From JBGTFE01 sp041747435 (GTDB lineage Bacteria; Acidobacteriota; Blastocatellia; Pyrinomonadales; Pyrinomonadaceae), in contig JBGTFE010000136.1 in assembly GCA_041747435.1 (NCBI GenBank), forward strand, positions 8,914 to 72,913: a stretch of 64,000 nucleotides of DNA, in the 5' to 3' direction. The notes below the pieces were generated by a model. That model was given only the letters and a program-made list of their open reading frames with translations, ran no database searches and had not been told where the DNA came from. This document shows, in pieces, positions 50,486 through 59,001 of this stretch. A program made the position numbers and the translations under genes. The stretch's first letter is position 1. Each line of letters starts with the position of its first letter.

Positions 50486-51064
50486 TTATCCTTTTATCGC
50501 CGTTCCGATTTCGCCCCAAACCGCATCTTTTCCCTTTCCTGTTTTGGCAGAATAAGCGATTGTTTTGCTTTCCGGAAAAATGCTTTCAATTTCTTCAAGG
50601 CTTTTCTTTAGTTTGTTGCTTGAAAGTTTGTCGGCTTTGGTTGCAACAACGATATGATCTTTTTGATGAAAAATAAGCCATTCGTTGAGTTGTTTATCAA
50701 GTTCCGTTGGTTTATGACGCGAATCTACAAGCTGGATAGCCAGCGCAAGTTCGGCGCGTTTGTCGAGATATTCTTCCGCCATTTTGCCCCAATCGGCTCG
50801 CATCGTTTTTGAAACCTTCGCGTATCCGTAGCCGGGAAGATCGACAAAATAAAATGAATCGTTTATCAAAAAAAAGTTGATGCTTTGCGTTCTTCCCGGC
50901 GTATTTGACGTTCGCGCCAAGCTTTTCCGTTGCAGCAAAGAATTAAGCAGTGAAGATTTTCCGACGTTCGAGCGTCCGAGAAAAGCGATCTCCGGCAAAC
51001 CGTCAGTCGTCCAATGGCTCTTGTTAAAAGCGCTTTTGATAAATTCGGCGGAAAGGATTTTCAT
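50486..51064 (-). CDS. engB: Ribosome biogenesis GTP-binding protein YsxC/EngB
   Basis: GTPase needed for assembly of the 50S subunit. The GTP-binding motifs are clear: GRSNVGKSS (G1), the T-containing switch in NTPGRTQS, DLPGYGYA (G3) and ATKADKL (G4). 192 residues, normal. It starts 16 bp after the YEATS-like gene, so it may be co-transcribed with it. Confidence 0.95.
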   Translation of the reverse strand: MKILSAEFIKSAFNKSHWTTDGLPEIAFLGRSNVGKSSLLNSLLQRKSLARTSNTPGRTQSINFFLINDSFYFVDLPGYGYAKVSKTMRADWGKMAEEYLDKRAELALAIQLVDSRHKPTELDKQLNEWLIFHQKDHIVVATKADKLSSNKLKKSLEEIESIFPESKTIAYSAKTGKGKDAVWGEIGTAIKG

Positions 51065-51080
51065 TCAAGAAAATTTATCC

Positions 51081-51554
51081 TCACGCGACGAGCGTTGCCC
51101 CGTAAGTCGCCTCGGGATTTTCGTGATTATAATTGATCTTACCGTGGTATTCCTTAAGCAGGTTACCGTAATTCAACTGGTGTGTCAGAACATAAACGCG
51201 ACCGTTCTTGTCATAGATCGTAACGTTTACCTGAAAAATTCCCCACGTCCAGATCACGAGGCGGCAATCCGCGTTAGACGGTGTTCGGCTAATAGTTCGA
51301 AGTGGTTCCACAAACGACTCATGAAGCTGATATGTAACGTAATCGACAAATGGCAGATCGGCGCCGGAAAGAAAAAGCCAGACCTTGTAATGGACGGTCG
51401 CGTCTTGCTTCGACATATAAATATCAAACTTTGCGTCGACTGCAGAATTCCTTGGTAAGACAGGACGTTCCTCGATTCCGTAAATAGCCGGGTCGAAAAC
51501 GGTGTCGATGATCTTGAGATTTAGCTGGTCCTTAACTGTATTATCTATATTCAT
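51081..51554 (-). CDS. Prokaryotic YEATS-like domain protein
   Basis: A stand-alone 157-residue beta-rich protein. The stretch FVDYVTYQLHESFVEP, then a segment with CRLVIWTWGIFQVNVTIYDKNG, follows the layout of prokaryotic YEATS (pYEATS) domains, which pair a V-x-Y-x-LH-x-[ST]F strand with a later W-x-WG-x-F strand. Eukaryotic YEATS domains bind acylated histone lysines; bacterial versions are little studied and often linked to membrane or conflict proteins. It is 46 bp after a two-helix membrane protein on the same strand. The domain call is from motif layout only. Confidence 0.55.
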   Translation of the reverse strand: MNIDNTVKDQLNLKIIDTVFDPAIYGIEERPVLPRNSAVDAKFDIYMSKQDATVHYKVWLFLSGADLPFVDYVTYQLHESFVEPLRTISRTPSNADCRLVIWTWGIFQVNVTIYDKNGRVYVLTHQLNYGNLLKEYHGKINYNHENPEATYGATLVA

Positions 51555-51600
51555 TTTTCTAATTCGATTCTATCAGACCGCTTTCTTTTTTAGAAACCTT

Positions 51601-52128
51601 TTAAGCGTCGGGCGGCGGCGGCGGCGCTTCGCTGATGGGCGAACTGGTTGCGGTCGGATCGGGCGGCTTTTGGATCGGTGGCGTAGTAGGAGTCGCGGGC
51701 GGCTGCGTTCCGGACTGGTTTGACTGACTCAAAGTTTTCGAAGATTCGCCGAAGTAATAACCGATAATCGAGCCGACCAAGCCGCCGAGCGTTGCCATTA
51801 CTCCCTGCAGCGCTTCCTTGAGATTTTCCACCGCGCTTCCCTCGGTCGATACGCGCCCTATATACAGCGCATATCCAAGCGCCGCTGCAAAAACGAGAAC
51901 GATCACCAGCGCCAGTAAATGGCGAAAATCGTTGATAATCTTTACGATGGCGTCGGCAAAAACCACCCGCAGCGACTGCTGCGTTTTAGGAGCGCCATCG
52001 ACCCCGAAGCGCCCGACACCGAAAACCCACAGGAGATAATGGATCAAAAACAAAAGACCGACTAAGATCAGGAATAAAACCCAGATGCCCCAGCGATTCT
52101 CATAAAGAAAATTCAGCGCGTCGTTCAT
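51601..52128 (-). CDS. Membrane protein next to the YEATS-like gene
   Basis: 175 residues. Helix one (about 15-35, IWVLFLILVGLLFLIHYLLW) and helix two (about 68-92, LLALVIVLVFAAALGYAL) flank a short loop, followed by a glycine-rich helix, VMATLGGLVGSIIGYYFGES, which could be a third membrane or amphipathic segment. The C-terminus is Pro/Thr/Ser-rich. A GSIIGYYFGE helix is often found in small membrane proteins linked to signalling domains. With the downstream YEATS-like protein it may form a membrane sensor pair. Confidence 0.6.
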   Translation of the reverse strand: MNDALNFLYENRWGIWVLFLILVGLLFLIHYLLWVFGVGRFGVDGAPKTQQSLRVVFADAIVKIINDFRHLLALVIVLVFAAALGYALYIGRVSTEGSAVENLKEALQGVMATLGGLVGSIIGYYFGESSKTLSQSNQSGTQPPATPTTPPIQKPPDPTATSSPISEAPPPPPDA

Positions 52129-52211
52129 AGACGAATCCTCCGCTATTTGATTTGTCAGAAATTAAATTATGAGCGAACTATATCACACCTAAATCGTGAT
52201 GCAAACTTTTT

Positions 52212-52658
52212 TTAGCTCGCTTCCGCTTTTGCCGTTTCCGCGCGCGCTTTCATCCAGCCTTTGACCATTTCGCGTCTTTCTTCAAGAAGCGCCTTCGCAT
52301 CAGGCATATTCATGATCAATGTTTCGAGATTCGCAAGCATTTTCGGCAGCTTAAATGTCTCGCGCAGCTCATCCAAAAAAGGCTCGATCTTGCAAAAAAC
52401 CATAATGTGCTCGCCGTTCGCGTCGTTGAACATTTCCTCATCGATGGCGCCGTGCACCACAAAGCTCGCCGCCATATCCCAATAGCCGCTGACCATCCGA
52501 AAATACGGGCTCGTATCTTCGTCAACAACCGCCTGAACAACTTCCTCCGCGCTTTCGGGCATAAATGTCACAAACCATTTTCGCGCCTCGCGCATTGTCG
52601 GCTCGCGCCGCAGTTCATACAGTTTCATGATCAAATCCGCCGATTCCGTTTTATTCAT
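52212..52658 (-). CDS. Conserved helical protein of unknown function
   Basis: Soluble, helical, 148 residues. The core pattern is MREARKWFVTFMPESAEE and MVSGYWDMAASFVVHGAIDEEMFND. GGGAG directly precedes an ATG at 52667 and stands 9 bp before the ATG at 52658, so the later start is chosen. I do not recognise the family. Confidence 0.65.
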   Translation of the reverse strand: MNKTESADLIMKLYELRREPTMREARKWFVTFMPESAEEVVQAVVDEDTSPYFRMVSGYWDMAASFVVHGAIDEEMFNDANGEHIMVFCKIEPFLDELRETFKLPKMLANLETLIMNMPDAKALLEERREMVKGWMKARAETAKAEAS

Positions 52659-52810
52659 CTGAATCATCTCCCAAATGTTGATTATCGTTTTGCCGCTTTC
52701 GCGATTATCTTAGTCGGAATTTGCGGAAAAGTCCACTTTCTCATCTTTTGACATTTCTTGAATTTTGGAACAAAATCTACACACTCGATACAACAAAAAG
52801 GGAGAAAATT

Positions 52811-53254
52811 ATGAGAAAAGTTATTATTTTTGCGGCGATGATGTTTCTGGTTTCAGCCGTGGGTTTCGGGCAGAAAATGACGGTCGAGCAGACGCTTACT
52901 AAGATCGAGCACGATGTAGTGGACGGAATTTTAAAGGGCGACACCTCCGTCTTTGAAAAACATTTTACTGAAGACGCAGCCGTAACCGATCCGGGCGGAA
53001 TGTTGATGACGCGCGCCGAAGCGATCACGATGTTCAAATCCGGTGATCTTAAATTCGAATCTTTAACGATCACTGATCTTAAGATTCGCGTTCACGGAAA
53101 TGCGGCGATCGTTACATACAGTTCCGCCGACAAGGGCACCTACAAAGGTCAGGATTTTACCGGAAAGAGCCAATGGACCGACACGTTTTTGAAAATAAAA
53201 GGAAAATGGATGATCGTCGCAACACACGGTACGTCGATCATGCCGCAGCAATAA
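52811..53254 (+). CDS. Secreted NTF2/SnoaL-like (DUF4440-type) protein
   Basis: GGGAG stands 7 bp before the ATG at 52811, which starts a signal peptide, MRKVIIFAAMMFLVSAVGFGQ. The domain (about 25-148) has the cone-shaped NTF2-like layout: MTVEQTLTKIEHDVVDGILKGDTSVFEKHFTEDAAVTDPGG, then ITDLKIRVHGNAAIVTYSS and SQWTDTFLKIKGKWMIVATHGT. A longer frame from 52721 has no ribosome site. Function of such proteins varies. Confidence 0.85.
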   Translation: MRKVIIFAAMMFLVSAVGFGQKMTVEQTLTKIEHDVVDGILKGDTSVFEKHFTEDAAVTDPGGMLMTRAEAITMFKSGDLKFESLTITDLKIRVHGNAAIVTYSSADKGTYKGQDFTGKSQWTDTFLKIKGKWMIVATHGTSIMPQQ

Positions 53255-53321
53255 AAGGAGCGCGGATGCCCTCGTCCGCAATGGACGCGCAGTGTTCAAA
53301 AGGACACGCGCATTTTATCAA

Positions 53322-53341
53322 AACCGCCAAAACGGCGGTTT
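53322..53341. repeat. Perfect hairpin in the 53254-53365 gap
   Basis: AAACCGCC pairs with GGCGGTTT around AAAAC. It lies 10 bp before the Shine-Dalgarno of the next gene. Upstream, GCGGA...TCCGC near 53270 is a second short hairpin. Confidence 0.5.
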
Positions 53342-53364
53342 AAACTTAAAGGAGAAAAAAAACA

Positions 53365-53640
53365 ATGGCATTTGTAATGAGATTCGCGCCGACGGGAATG
53401 ACTGCGGCAAACTATGACGAAGTTATCAAGCGGCTCGACGAAGCCGGCGCAGGCGCGCCCACAGGCAGGCTTTATCACGTCGCTTTCGGCGACAAAGACA
53501 ACTTAAAAGTGAGCGACATATGGGATTCGATGGAAAATTTTATGGCTTTCGGGCAAAAGCTAATGCCGATCCTAAACGAACTCGGCGTCGATTCCGGGCA
53601 GCCCGAAGTCATCGAAGTTCACAATATTATCGACGGATAG
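53365..53640 (+). CDS. Small protein of unknown function, dimeric alpha/beta-barrel-like
   Basis: 91 residues with AAGGAG 8 bp before the ATG. The order FVMRFAPTGMTAANYDEVIKRLDEAGA, then YHVAFGDKDNLKVSDIWDSMENFMAFGQKLMPI, resembles small dimeric barrel (ABM-like) proteins, but no active-site residue stands out. It lies between the NTF2-like gene and the aminotransferase gene. Confidence 0.7.
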   Translation: MAFVMRFAPTGMTAANYDEVIKRLDEAGAGAPTGRLYHVAFGDKDNLKVSDIWDSMENFMAFGQKLMPILNELGVDSGQPEVIEVHNIIDG

Positions 53641-53656
53641 AAAAGTGCTGCCTGGT

Positions 53657-54886
53657 ATGAATAAGAATAAATACGACCGCAGAAAATTTCTAGGCGCTGT
53701 GGCAGCCGGCGGCGTCCTTGCAAATTCGGCATTTCCTTTTTCGGACGCTGCCCAAGCAAGCGCGAAAACCAAAAGCGCGTACCTGTTCGCCGAGGGGCTT
53801 ACTTATCTAAATACGGGCACGATCGGTCCATGCCGACGCGAAACCATCGAAGAATCGCTCAAAATGTGGGAAGAACTCGAATCGCTGCCGGTGAAGTTTT
53901 ACGGCGGTTGGGGCGCCGAGGCGCTCGCGGAGAAAACCAGAAATATCGCCGCGAAGTTTCTCGGCTGCGATCTGAGCGAGATCGCGATCTCAACCAGCAC
54001 TACGAACGGAATGAACGCCGTAGCGCAAGGCTTAAGATTAAAGCCGGGCGATCGCGTCATCGTCACCGATCAGGATCACAGCGGCGGTCTCTCTTGCTGG
54101 AAATATTACGAAAAGTACGATGGCGTGATCATCGACACCGTCGCTATTCCCAACACCGAAAATAACGCCGAAGCCATCGTCGAGCGCTTCAGAAAAGTGC
54201 TTACGGAAAAAACCAAAGTGATCAGTACTAGCCACGTTTTCTCATCAACCGGACTTCGGATGCCGATCGCCGAAATTTCCGCGTTTGCGCGCTCGAAAGG
54301 TATTTTTTGCGTCGTTGACGGCGCGCAGTCAGCGGGCGCGATTCGGGTAAACGTCAAAGAGCTGGGCTGTCATGCTTTTGCGACGAGCGGTCACAAATGG
54401 CTGATGGGACCGAAAGGAACCGGTCTGTTGTATATATCAAAGGATGCGCAAACCGCCATTCACCCGATGCAGTACGAACGCAATTACAACACATACGGCG
54501 GCAACGGCGTCGTTAATCTAGCCTGCATTCTGGGTTTGGGAAAAGCGATCGAATATCTTGAAACGGTCGGCATCGAGAAGATCGAAGAGCATAATTTATT
54601 TCTCCGAAATCGCATGTACGATAAGTTAAAAAATCTGACCGCCGTAAAGATCGTAAGCCCGCCCGCCGGTGCGTTCGCGTCGCCGATGGTCGCATGCGTA
54701 CTGCCGGATACGATCAAGAGAGTGGAACTTGTACGAATGCTGGTGGACAAACATAAATTGAGCATCCGTCCCACGCATCCGGAATTCGGCTTTAACGGCA
54801 TACGATTCTGCACGCATATTTTCAATACGGAAAAAGAGGTCGATTACGCCGCGGAGGTTTTAAGAAAAGAGCTGAAGACTTCCTAG
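53657..54886 (+). CDS. Tat-exported class V aminotransferase (isopenicillin N epimerase-like)
   Basis: PLP enzyme with a Tat signal (DRRKFLGAVAAGGVLANS) at its N-terminus. The PLP lysine lies in TSGHKWLMGPKGTGLLYIS. Other family features are STSTTNGMNAVAQGL, HSGGLSCW and VVDGAQSAGAIRV, where the Asp and His contact PLP. The start is the ATG at 53657; an in-frame GTG at 53645 adds four residues. Exact reaction unknown (epimerase or lyase). Confidence 0.88.
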   Translation: MNKNKYDRRKFLGAVAAGGVLANSAFPFSDAAQASAKTKSAYLFAEGLTYLNTGTIGPCRRETIEESLKMWEELESLPVKFYGGWGAEALAEKTRNIAAKFLGCDLSEIAISTSTTNGMNAVAQGLRLKPGDRVIVTDQDHSGGLSCWKYYEKYDGVIIDTVAIPNTENNAEAIVERFRKVLTEKTKVISTSHVFSSTGLRMPIAEISAFARSKGIFCVVDGAQSAGAIRVNVKELGCHAFATSGHKWLMGPKGTGLLYISKDAQTAIHPMQYERNYNTYGGNGVVNLACILGLGKAIEYLETVGIEKIEEHNLFLRNRMYDKLKNLTAVKIVSPPAGAFASPMVACVLPDTIKRVELVRMLVDKHKLSIRPTHPEFGFNGIRFCTHIFNTEKEVDYAAEVLRKELKTS

Positions 54887-54918
54887 TTCCGTAGGAACGA
54901 TTGTCCTTGAGGTCGCTC

Positions 54919-55319
54919 TGTCGCTGAAGGCGACAAAGATAATAGCCTGGGGTGCAACCCCAGGAATGTTGAAAAAACGAACCGACGCTGGAGGCGTCGA
55001 ACAATTTTGTTGCTCGCCTTCAGCGAGCGGTCATTTGAAACGCCGCATTCCCGGCGATTCTCGCCGGGCTATAATGTTTGTCATCTTCGATGACAGGATT
55101 CACTTTTAGCTGAATTTCCCTGTCGCCGAAGGCGGCTTTAGATAATAGCCCAGCCATTTATGGCTGGGAATCGATGCAACCACGAACCGAAGTCCCGCAA
55201 GGGACGACAGAAACACTTCTAAATCCTGTCGTCCCTTGCGGGACTTTCGATTTTTCTCCTCACGATACCCAACGATAAATCGTTGGGCTATTAACGAATG
55301 TGCCTACGGCACGAAACTA
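54919..55319. repeat. Array of palindromic hairpins, composite element copy 1
   Basis: At least eleven hairpins: GTCGC/GCGAC (54920), CCTGGGGT/ACCCCAGG, GACGC/GCGTC, GCTCGC/GCGAGC, CCCGGCGA/TCGCCGGG, GTCATC/GATGAC, GTCGCC/GGCGGC, CCCAGCCA/TGGCTGGG, a 19-bp perfect inverted repeat at 55192-55244, CCCAACGAT/ATCGTTGGG and GTGCC/GGCAC. The first five follow the same order as at 58743-58935. No ORF. Confidence 0.85.
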
Positions 55320-55327
55320 CAATCATG

Positions 55328-55446
55328 GTCGTTACTCAATCCCCGCCGGAATATCGGTTGTAGCTTGATTCTCTGTAAAAAGCGGAGGCATTTCTAAGAT
55401 GTCTGCGCTTTTTTCGTTTTCGAGGGCGAAGTGCCGGACTTCGAGG
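55328..55446 (-). pseudogene. Truncated copy of the lon 3' end
   Basis: 103 bp from 55328 match the true lon 3' end (56177-56279) with about nine mismatches. On the minus strand it reads ALENEKSADILEMPPLFTENQ, then ATTDIPAGIE and a stop, against TSSDISAGIE in lon. Beyond 55430 the match fades. It has no start or upstream part. Confidence 0.85.
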
Positions 55447-55521
55447 ATGTGATAGTTCCGGAATTTTTGTATTGCTTATGCCGCCGACAGCGTTATAATT
55501 GGTGTAATGGGGAGCGAAAAT

Positions 55522-55764
55522 ATGAAGGCGTATAAAACATTTTCGACGATCACGGACTCGAAGCAGGTTATTTTGTCCGACGTGCCGTTTCGCGCGGGAG
55601 AAAAAGTTGAGATCGTCGTGCGCGGCGCGGAGGCGGATAACGGCAAAAAGCACCTTGGGGAATTAAAAGCGTTGTTTAATGAAACACAATCGCAATCGCA
55701 AATTCAGACGCTTACCGAAGACGATATTGTGCGCGAAATTGAGGCGCATCGAAACGGCAAATGA
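55522..55764 (+). CDS. Antitoxin-like partner of the PIN toxin
   Basis: 80-residue protein, with GGGGAG 7 bp before the ATG at 55522 (an ATG at 55507 is too close to that site). The N-terminal KAYKTFSTITDSKQVILSDVPFRAGEKVEIVV resembles an AbrB-like swapped-hairpin DNA-binding fold. The helical end (TLTEDDIVREIEAHRNG) probably binds the toxin. The stop overlaps the PIN gene by ATGA. This is a typical antitoxin-first arrangement. The antitoxin family is inferred. Confidence 0.75.
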   Translation: MKAYKTFSTITDSKQVILSDVPFRAGEKVEIVVRGAEADNGKKHLGELKALFNETQSQSQIQTLTEDDIVREIEAHRNGK

Positions 55765-56177
55765 TAACAGTTGTCGTTGACACAAGCGTCATCGTTTCAG
55801 CCGCATTTAGAGACCGTGTTCCCGAAGAAGTGGTTTTGTTCATCTCCGATCACGAGGATTTTGAATGGATCGTTTCCACCGCGATTCTTGAAGAATACAA
55901 CGAAGTTCTCGCCCGAAAGAAATTTAGTTTATCCAAGGAAATTCTTCAGAAATGGAGTGATGCGTTTGAATATTTCACAACGCTCGTTGAGGCGGAAACC
56001 GGAATCGAGTTTCCGCGCGACCAAAAAGACGCCAAATTTTTGGAATGCGCGCTGGCGTCGGACGCGGATTATCTGATCACGGGTGATCATGATTTCAAGG
56101 AAGCGCGGAAACTGGTTAACATTACTATCATCTCAGTATCGCAATTCAGAAAACTTATCATGGAAAAATTGATTTAG
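55761..56177 (+). CDS. PIN-domain toxin
   Basis: 138-residue ribonuclease-type toxin: VVVDTSVIVSAAF (Asp at the metal site), a central Glu in TAILEEYNEVL, and ALASDADYLITGDHDF with two further acidic residues. It matches the PIN-family putative toxins of the COG1569 type. It follows the antitoxin with a 4-bp overlap. The last base of its stop starts the second lon-tail repeat at 56177. Confidence 0.88.
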   Translation: MITVVVDTSVIVSAAFRDRVPEEVVLFISDHEDFEWIVSTAILEEYNEVLARKKFSLSKEILQKWSDAFEYFTTLVEAETGIEFPRDQKDAKFLECALASDADYLITGDHDFKEARKLVNITIISVSQFRKLIMEKLI

Positions 56178-56180
56178 TCG

Positions 56181-58604
56181 CTACTCAATCCCCGCCGAAA
56201 TATCGCTCGAGGTTTGATTCTCTGTAAAAAGCGGAGGCATTTCTAAAATGTCTGCGCTTTTTTCGTTTTCGAGCGCGAAATTAAGAACTTCGTCGATCGT
56301 ATCGACGGTGTGAATCGTCAGGTCTTCGCGGACTTCTTCGGGAATATCAGCGAGGTCTTTTTCGTTTTCCTTCGACATAATTATCGTTTTCAAACCGAAA
56401 CGATGCGCTGCCAATAATTTTTCTTTTACGCCGCCGATCGGCAGAACCTTTCCTCGCAAAGTGATCTCGCCGGTCATTGCCACGTCGTGACGCGCGCGTT
56501 TGCCGGTCAAAGCCGAAACCATTGCGGTCGCCATTGTGATGCCGGCGCTCGGTCCGTCTTTCGGGATCGCGCCTTCGGGAACGTGTATGTGCAGATCTTT
56601 TTCGCGGAAAAGTTCGTTGTCGATCCCAAGCTGTTCGGCGCGGGTTTTAACGCACGTCAAGGCGGCGCGCGCCGATTCCTGCATCACTTCGCCGAGCTTT
56701 CCGGTGAGCGTAACTTCGCCTTTGCCTTTGACGATCGTCGCTTCGACTTGCAAAACGTCGCCGCCAACTTCCGTCCACGCCAAGCCGTTGACCAAACCGA
56801 TCTCGCTTTTGCGCGCGATGTCCTGTTTGCGGAAACGGATCGTGCCGAGTAATTCTCTGACCTTTTCGGCGTCTATGATTTCCTTAAAATCTTCACTTAA
56901 ACTTGCGGCAATGTATTTTTTCGCAACTTTTCTCAAGCAAGAGCTGATCTCTCTTTCAAGATTGCGAACGCCGGCTTCGCGCGTGTAATGCCGAATAATT
57001 TCGAGCACGCCGTCCGTCGTGAATTCCACTTTTTCGGCGTCGAGCCCGTTGCCTTCCGCCTGCTTCTGAATCAAATGGCGCACAGCGATCTCGGTCTTTT
57101 CGCGCTCGGTGTAGCCCGAAAGATGCAGAACTTCGAGCCGATCCTGCAGCGCGGCGGGAATTGTGTGCAAAACGTTTGCGGTGGCGATAAAGAAAACGTG
57201 CGAAAGATCGTAATCGACATCGAGATAATGATCGCGGAATGTGTGATTTTGTTCGGGATCGAGAACTTCGAGCAAAGCCGCTGACGGATCGCCGCGAAAA
57301 TCCTTGCCGAGTTTATCGACTTCGTCAAGCAAAATTACCGGATTTGTCGTTCCCGCGCGCTTCATTAGTTGAACAATTTGTCCCGGCAGAGCGCCGATGT
57401 ATGTTCGGCGATGACCGCGAATTTCGGCTTCGTCGTGAACGCCGCCGAGGCTTAAGCGAACGAATTTTCTGCCGGTCGCGTTGGCGATGGATTTCCCTAA
57501 ACTGGTTTTCCCGACGCCGGGCGCGCCGACAAAACAAAGGATCGTTCCCTTCGGATTTTTCACCAGTTGACGAACGGCGAGATATTCCAGGATGCGTTCC
57601 TTGATCTTTTCCAAGCCGTAATGATCTTCGTTCAAAACGCGCTCGGCTTCCGTCAGATCGTTGATCTCGTCCGAGGCGTTGTGCCAAGGAACGTTGATCA
57701 GCCAGTCGAGATAAGTGCGCGAAACGGTCGATTCGGCGGACATCGGCGGCATCGCTTCGAGGCGCGCAAATTCCTGCAAAGCTTTGTCCTTTGCCTCTTC
57801 GGTCATTCCCGCTTCTTCGATCTTTTTCTTTAATTCTTCAAGCTCGGCTTTTTCGTCTTTGCGCCCAAGCTCTTTATGGATCGCCTTGATCTGCTCATTG
57901 AGATAATATTCTCGCTGATGTTTGTCCATCTGCTTTTTCGTACGCGCGTGAACGGTGCGGTCGAGCTGTTTTTTGTCGATCTCGACTTCGAGAATTTCGA
58001 TGAGTTTCTGCAATCTTTCCTGAACGGAGAATGTTTCCAATAATTTTTGCTTGTCTTCGACCGGAATCCGCAAGTGCGAAGACATCGAATCGGCGATCTG
58101 CGCGGCGGAAATTCCGCGAAGCGAGGCGTGAAGCGCGTCCGTATAAGCATCGGGCGAAACGCGCAGGAATTGCTCGACCAATGTATGATTTTTTTGCAAA
58201 AGACCGTCGGTGCGATAGCCGGATTCGTCGATCGACGGCACGCTGCGAACCATTGCAAAAAACATCCCGTCGTCTTCCTGTTCAAAGCGCACGGCTTGCC
58301 CGCGCTCGCGTCCTTCGACGACGACCTTTATTTGCCCGTTATCCTGTTTTTGCGCCTGCAAAATCCGCCCAAGCGTTCCAACCGTGTAAATCTGATCGGC
58401 ATTCGGCTCGTCAACCGTCGCGTCGTGCTGCGTGGCGAGAAAAATATTCTTGCCGCTCGTCATCGCCTGTTCAAGCGCCATCACCGACGTCGGACGACCG
58501 ATCTTAAACGCTACCTTTGTAAACGGAAAAATAACGACGTCGCGAATCGGCACCATCGGAAACCGCGTGATGTCCGCGGGCATTTGGTCTGTAAATTCTT
58601 GCAT
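56181..58604 (-). CDS. lon: ATP-dependent Lon protease
   Basis: Hexameric AAA+ serine protease, 807 residues. Order: the substrate-binding N domain (starts FPMVPIRDVVIFPF), AAA+ with Walker A GAPGVGKTS and SLGGVHDEAEIRGHRRTYIGA, and the protease domain with the catalytic Ser in EGAIPKDGPSAGITMATA and the Lys in GGVKEKLLAAHR. The Ser-Lys dyad is intact. Its last 103 bp are duplicated at 55328. It ends the tig-clpP-clpX-lon series but is separated from clpX by 397 bp of hairpins. Confidence 0.97.
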   Translation of the reverse strand: MQEFTDQMPADITRFPMVPIRDVVIFPFTKVAFKIGRPTSVMALEQAMTSGKNIFLATQHDATVDEPNADQIYTVGTLGRILQAQKQDNGQIKVVVEGRERGQAVRFEQEDDGMFFAMVRSVPSIDESGYRTDGLLQKNHTLVEQFLRVSPDAYTDALHASLRGISAAQIADSMSSHLRIPVEDKQKLLETFSVQERLQKLIEILEVEIDKKQLDRTVHARTKKQMDKHQREYYLNEQIKAIHKELGRKDEKAELEELKKKIEEAGMTEEAKDKALQEFARLEAMPPMSAESTVSRTYLDWLINVPWHNASDEINDLTEAERVLNEDHYGLEKIKERILEYLAVRQLVKNPKGTILCFVGAPGVGKTSLGKSIANATGRKFVRLSLGGVHDEAEIRGHRRTYIGALPGQIVQLMKRAGTTNPVILLDEVDKLGKDFRGDPSAALLEVLDPEQNHTFRDHYLDVDYDLSHVFFIATANVLHTIPAALQDRLEVLHLSGYTEREKTEIAVRHLIQKQAEGNGLDAEKVEFTTDGVLEIIRHYTREAGVRNLEREISSCLRKVAKKYIAASLSEDFKEIIDAEKVRELLGTIRFRKQDIARKSEIGLVNGLAWTEVGGDVLQVEATIVKGKGEVTLTGKLGEVMQESARAALTCVKTRAEQLGIDNELFREKDLHIHVPEGAIPKDGPSAGITMATAMVSALTGKRARHDVAMTGEITLRGKVLPIGGVKEKLLAAHRFGLKTIIMSKENEKDLADIPEEVREDLTIHTVDTIDEVLNFALENEKSADILEMPPLFTENQTSSDISAGIE

Positions 58605-58742
58605 AAAATCTTGGACGAATCTCTACGGAAAAACCTTCTGTATTGGGTAAATGATTATTAGTTCCGAGATTTTAATTTTAGAACATATTAGGAGACTTTT
58701 GCGAGTTTTTTGTGATGAATTTGAGAAATAGTTCGTAGAATC

Positions 58743-58935
58743 CGGTCGCTGAAAGCGACCAAGATAATAGCCCAGGGTGAAACCCTGGGTCCCGATTCAG
58801 AAGACGATATCGACGCTGAAGGCGTCGAACAACCGATATTCTTTGATCGTTGCTCGCCTTCAGCGAGCCGATCCGTCACCACCGCATTCCTGGGGTTTCA
58901 CCCCAGGCTATATTCTCTGTCGCTTTCAGCGACGG
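58743..58935. repeat. Array of palindromic hairpins, composite element copy 2
   Basis: Six hairpins: GGTCGCT-GAA-AGCGACC, CCCAGGGT-GAA-ACCCTGGG, CGACGC-TGAAG-GCGTCG, GCTCGC-CTTCA-GCGAGC, CCTGGGGT-TTC-ACCCCAGG and GTCGCT-TTC-AGCGAC. The first five, with AAGATAATAGCC, GAACAA and CCGCATTCC linkers, match copy 1 at 54919-55072. Confidence 0.85.
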
Positions 58936-58945
58936 TTTTAGGCGC

Positions 58946-58974
58946 AAAAAAAGCGGAAAGTTTTCACTCTCCGC
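58946..58974 (-). terminator. Rho-independent terminator of clpX
   Basis: On the minus strand GCGGAGAG (58974-58967) pairs with CTTTCCGC (58960-58953), followed by seven T residues (58952-58946). It lies 27 bp beyond the clpX stop. Confidence 0.75.
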
Positions 58975-59001
58975 CATCTTGGAATTAAGACTGAATCTCG
59001 A

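Noticed and set aside
54919..55319. CRISPR array
   Set aside because: The palindromes differ from one another, have no constant repeat-spacer length and no cas genes are nearby.
58031..58661. Plus-strand ORFs opposite lon
   Set aside because: Shadows of lon with Arg-rich composition and no homology signal.
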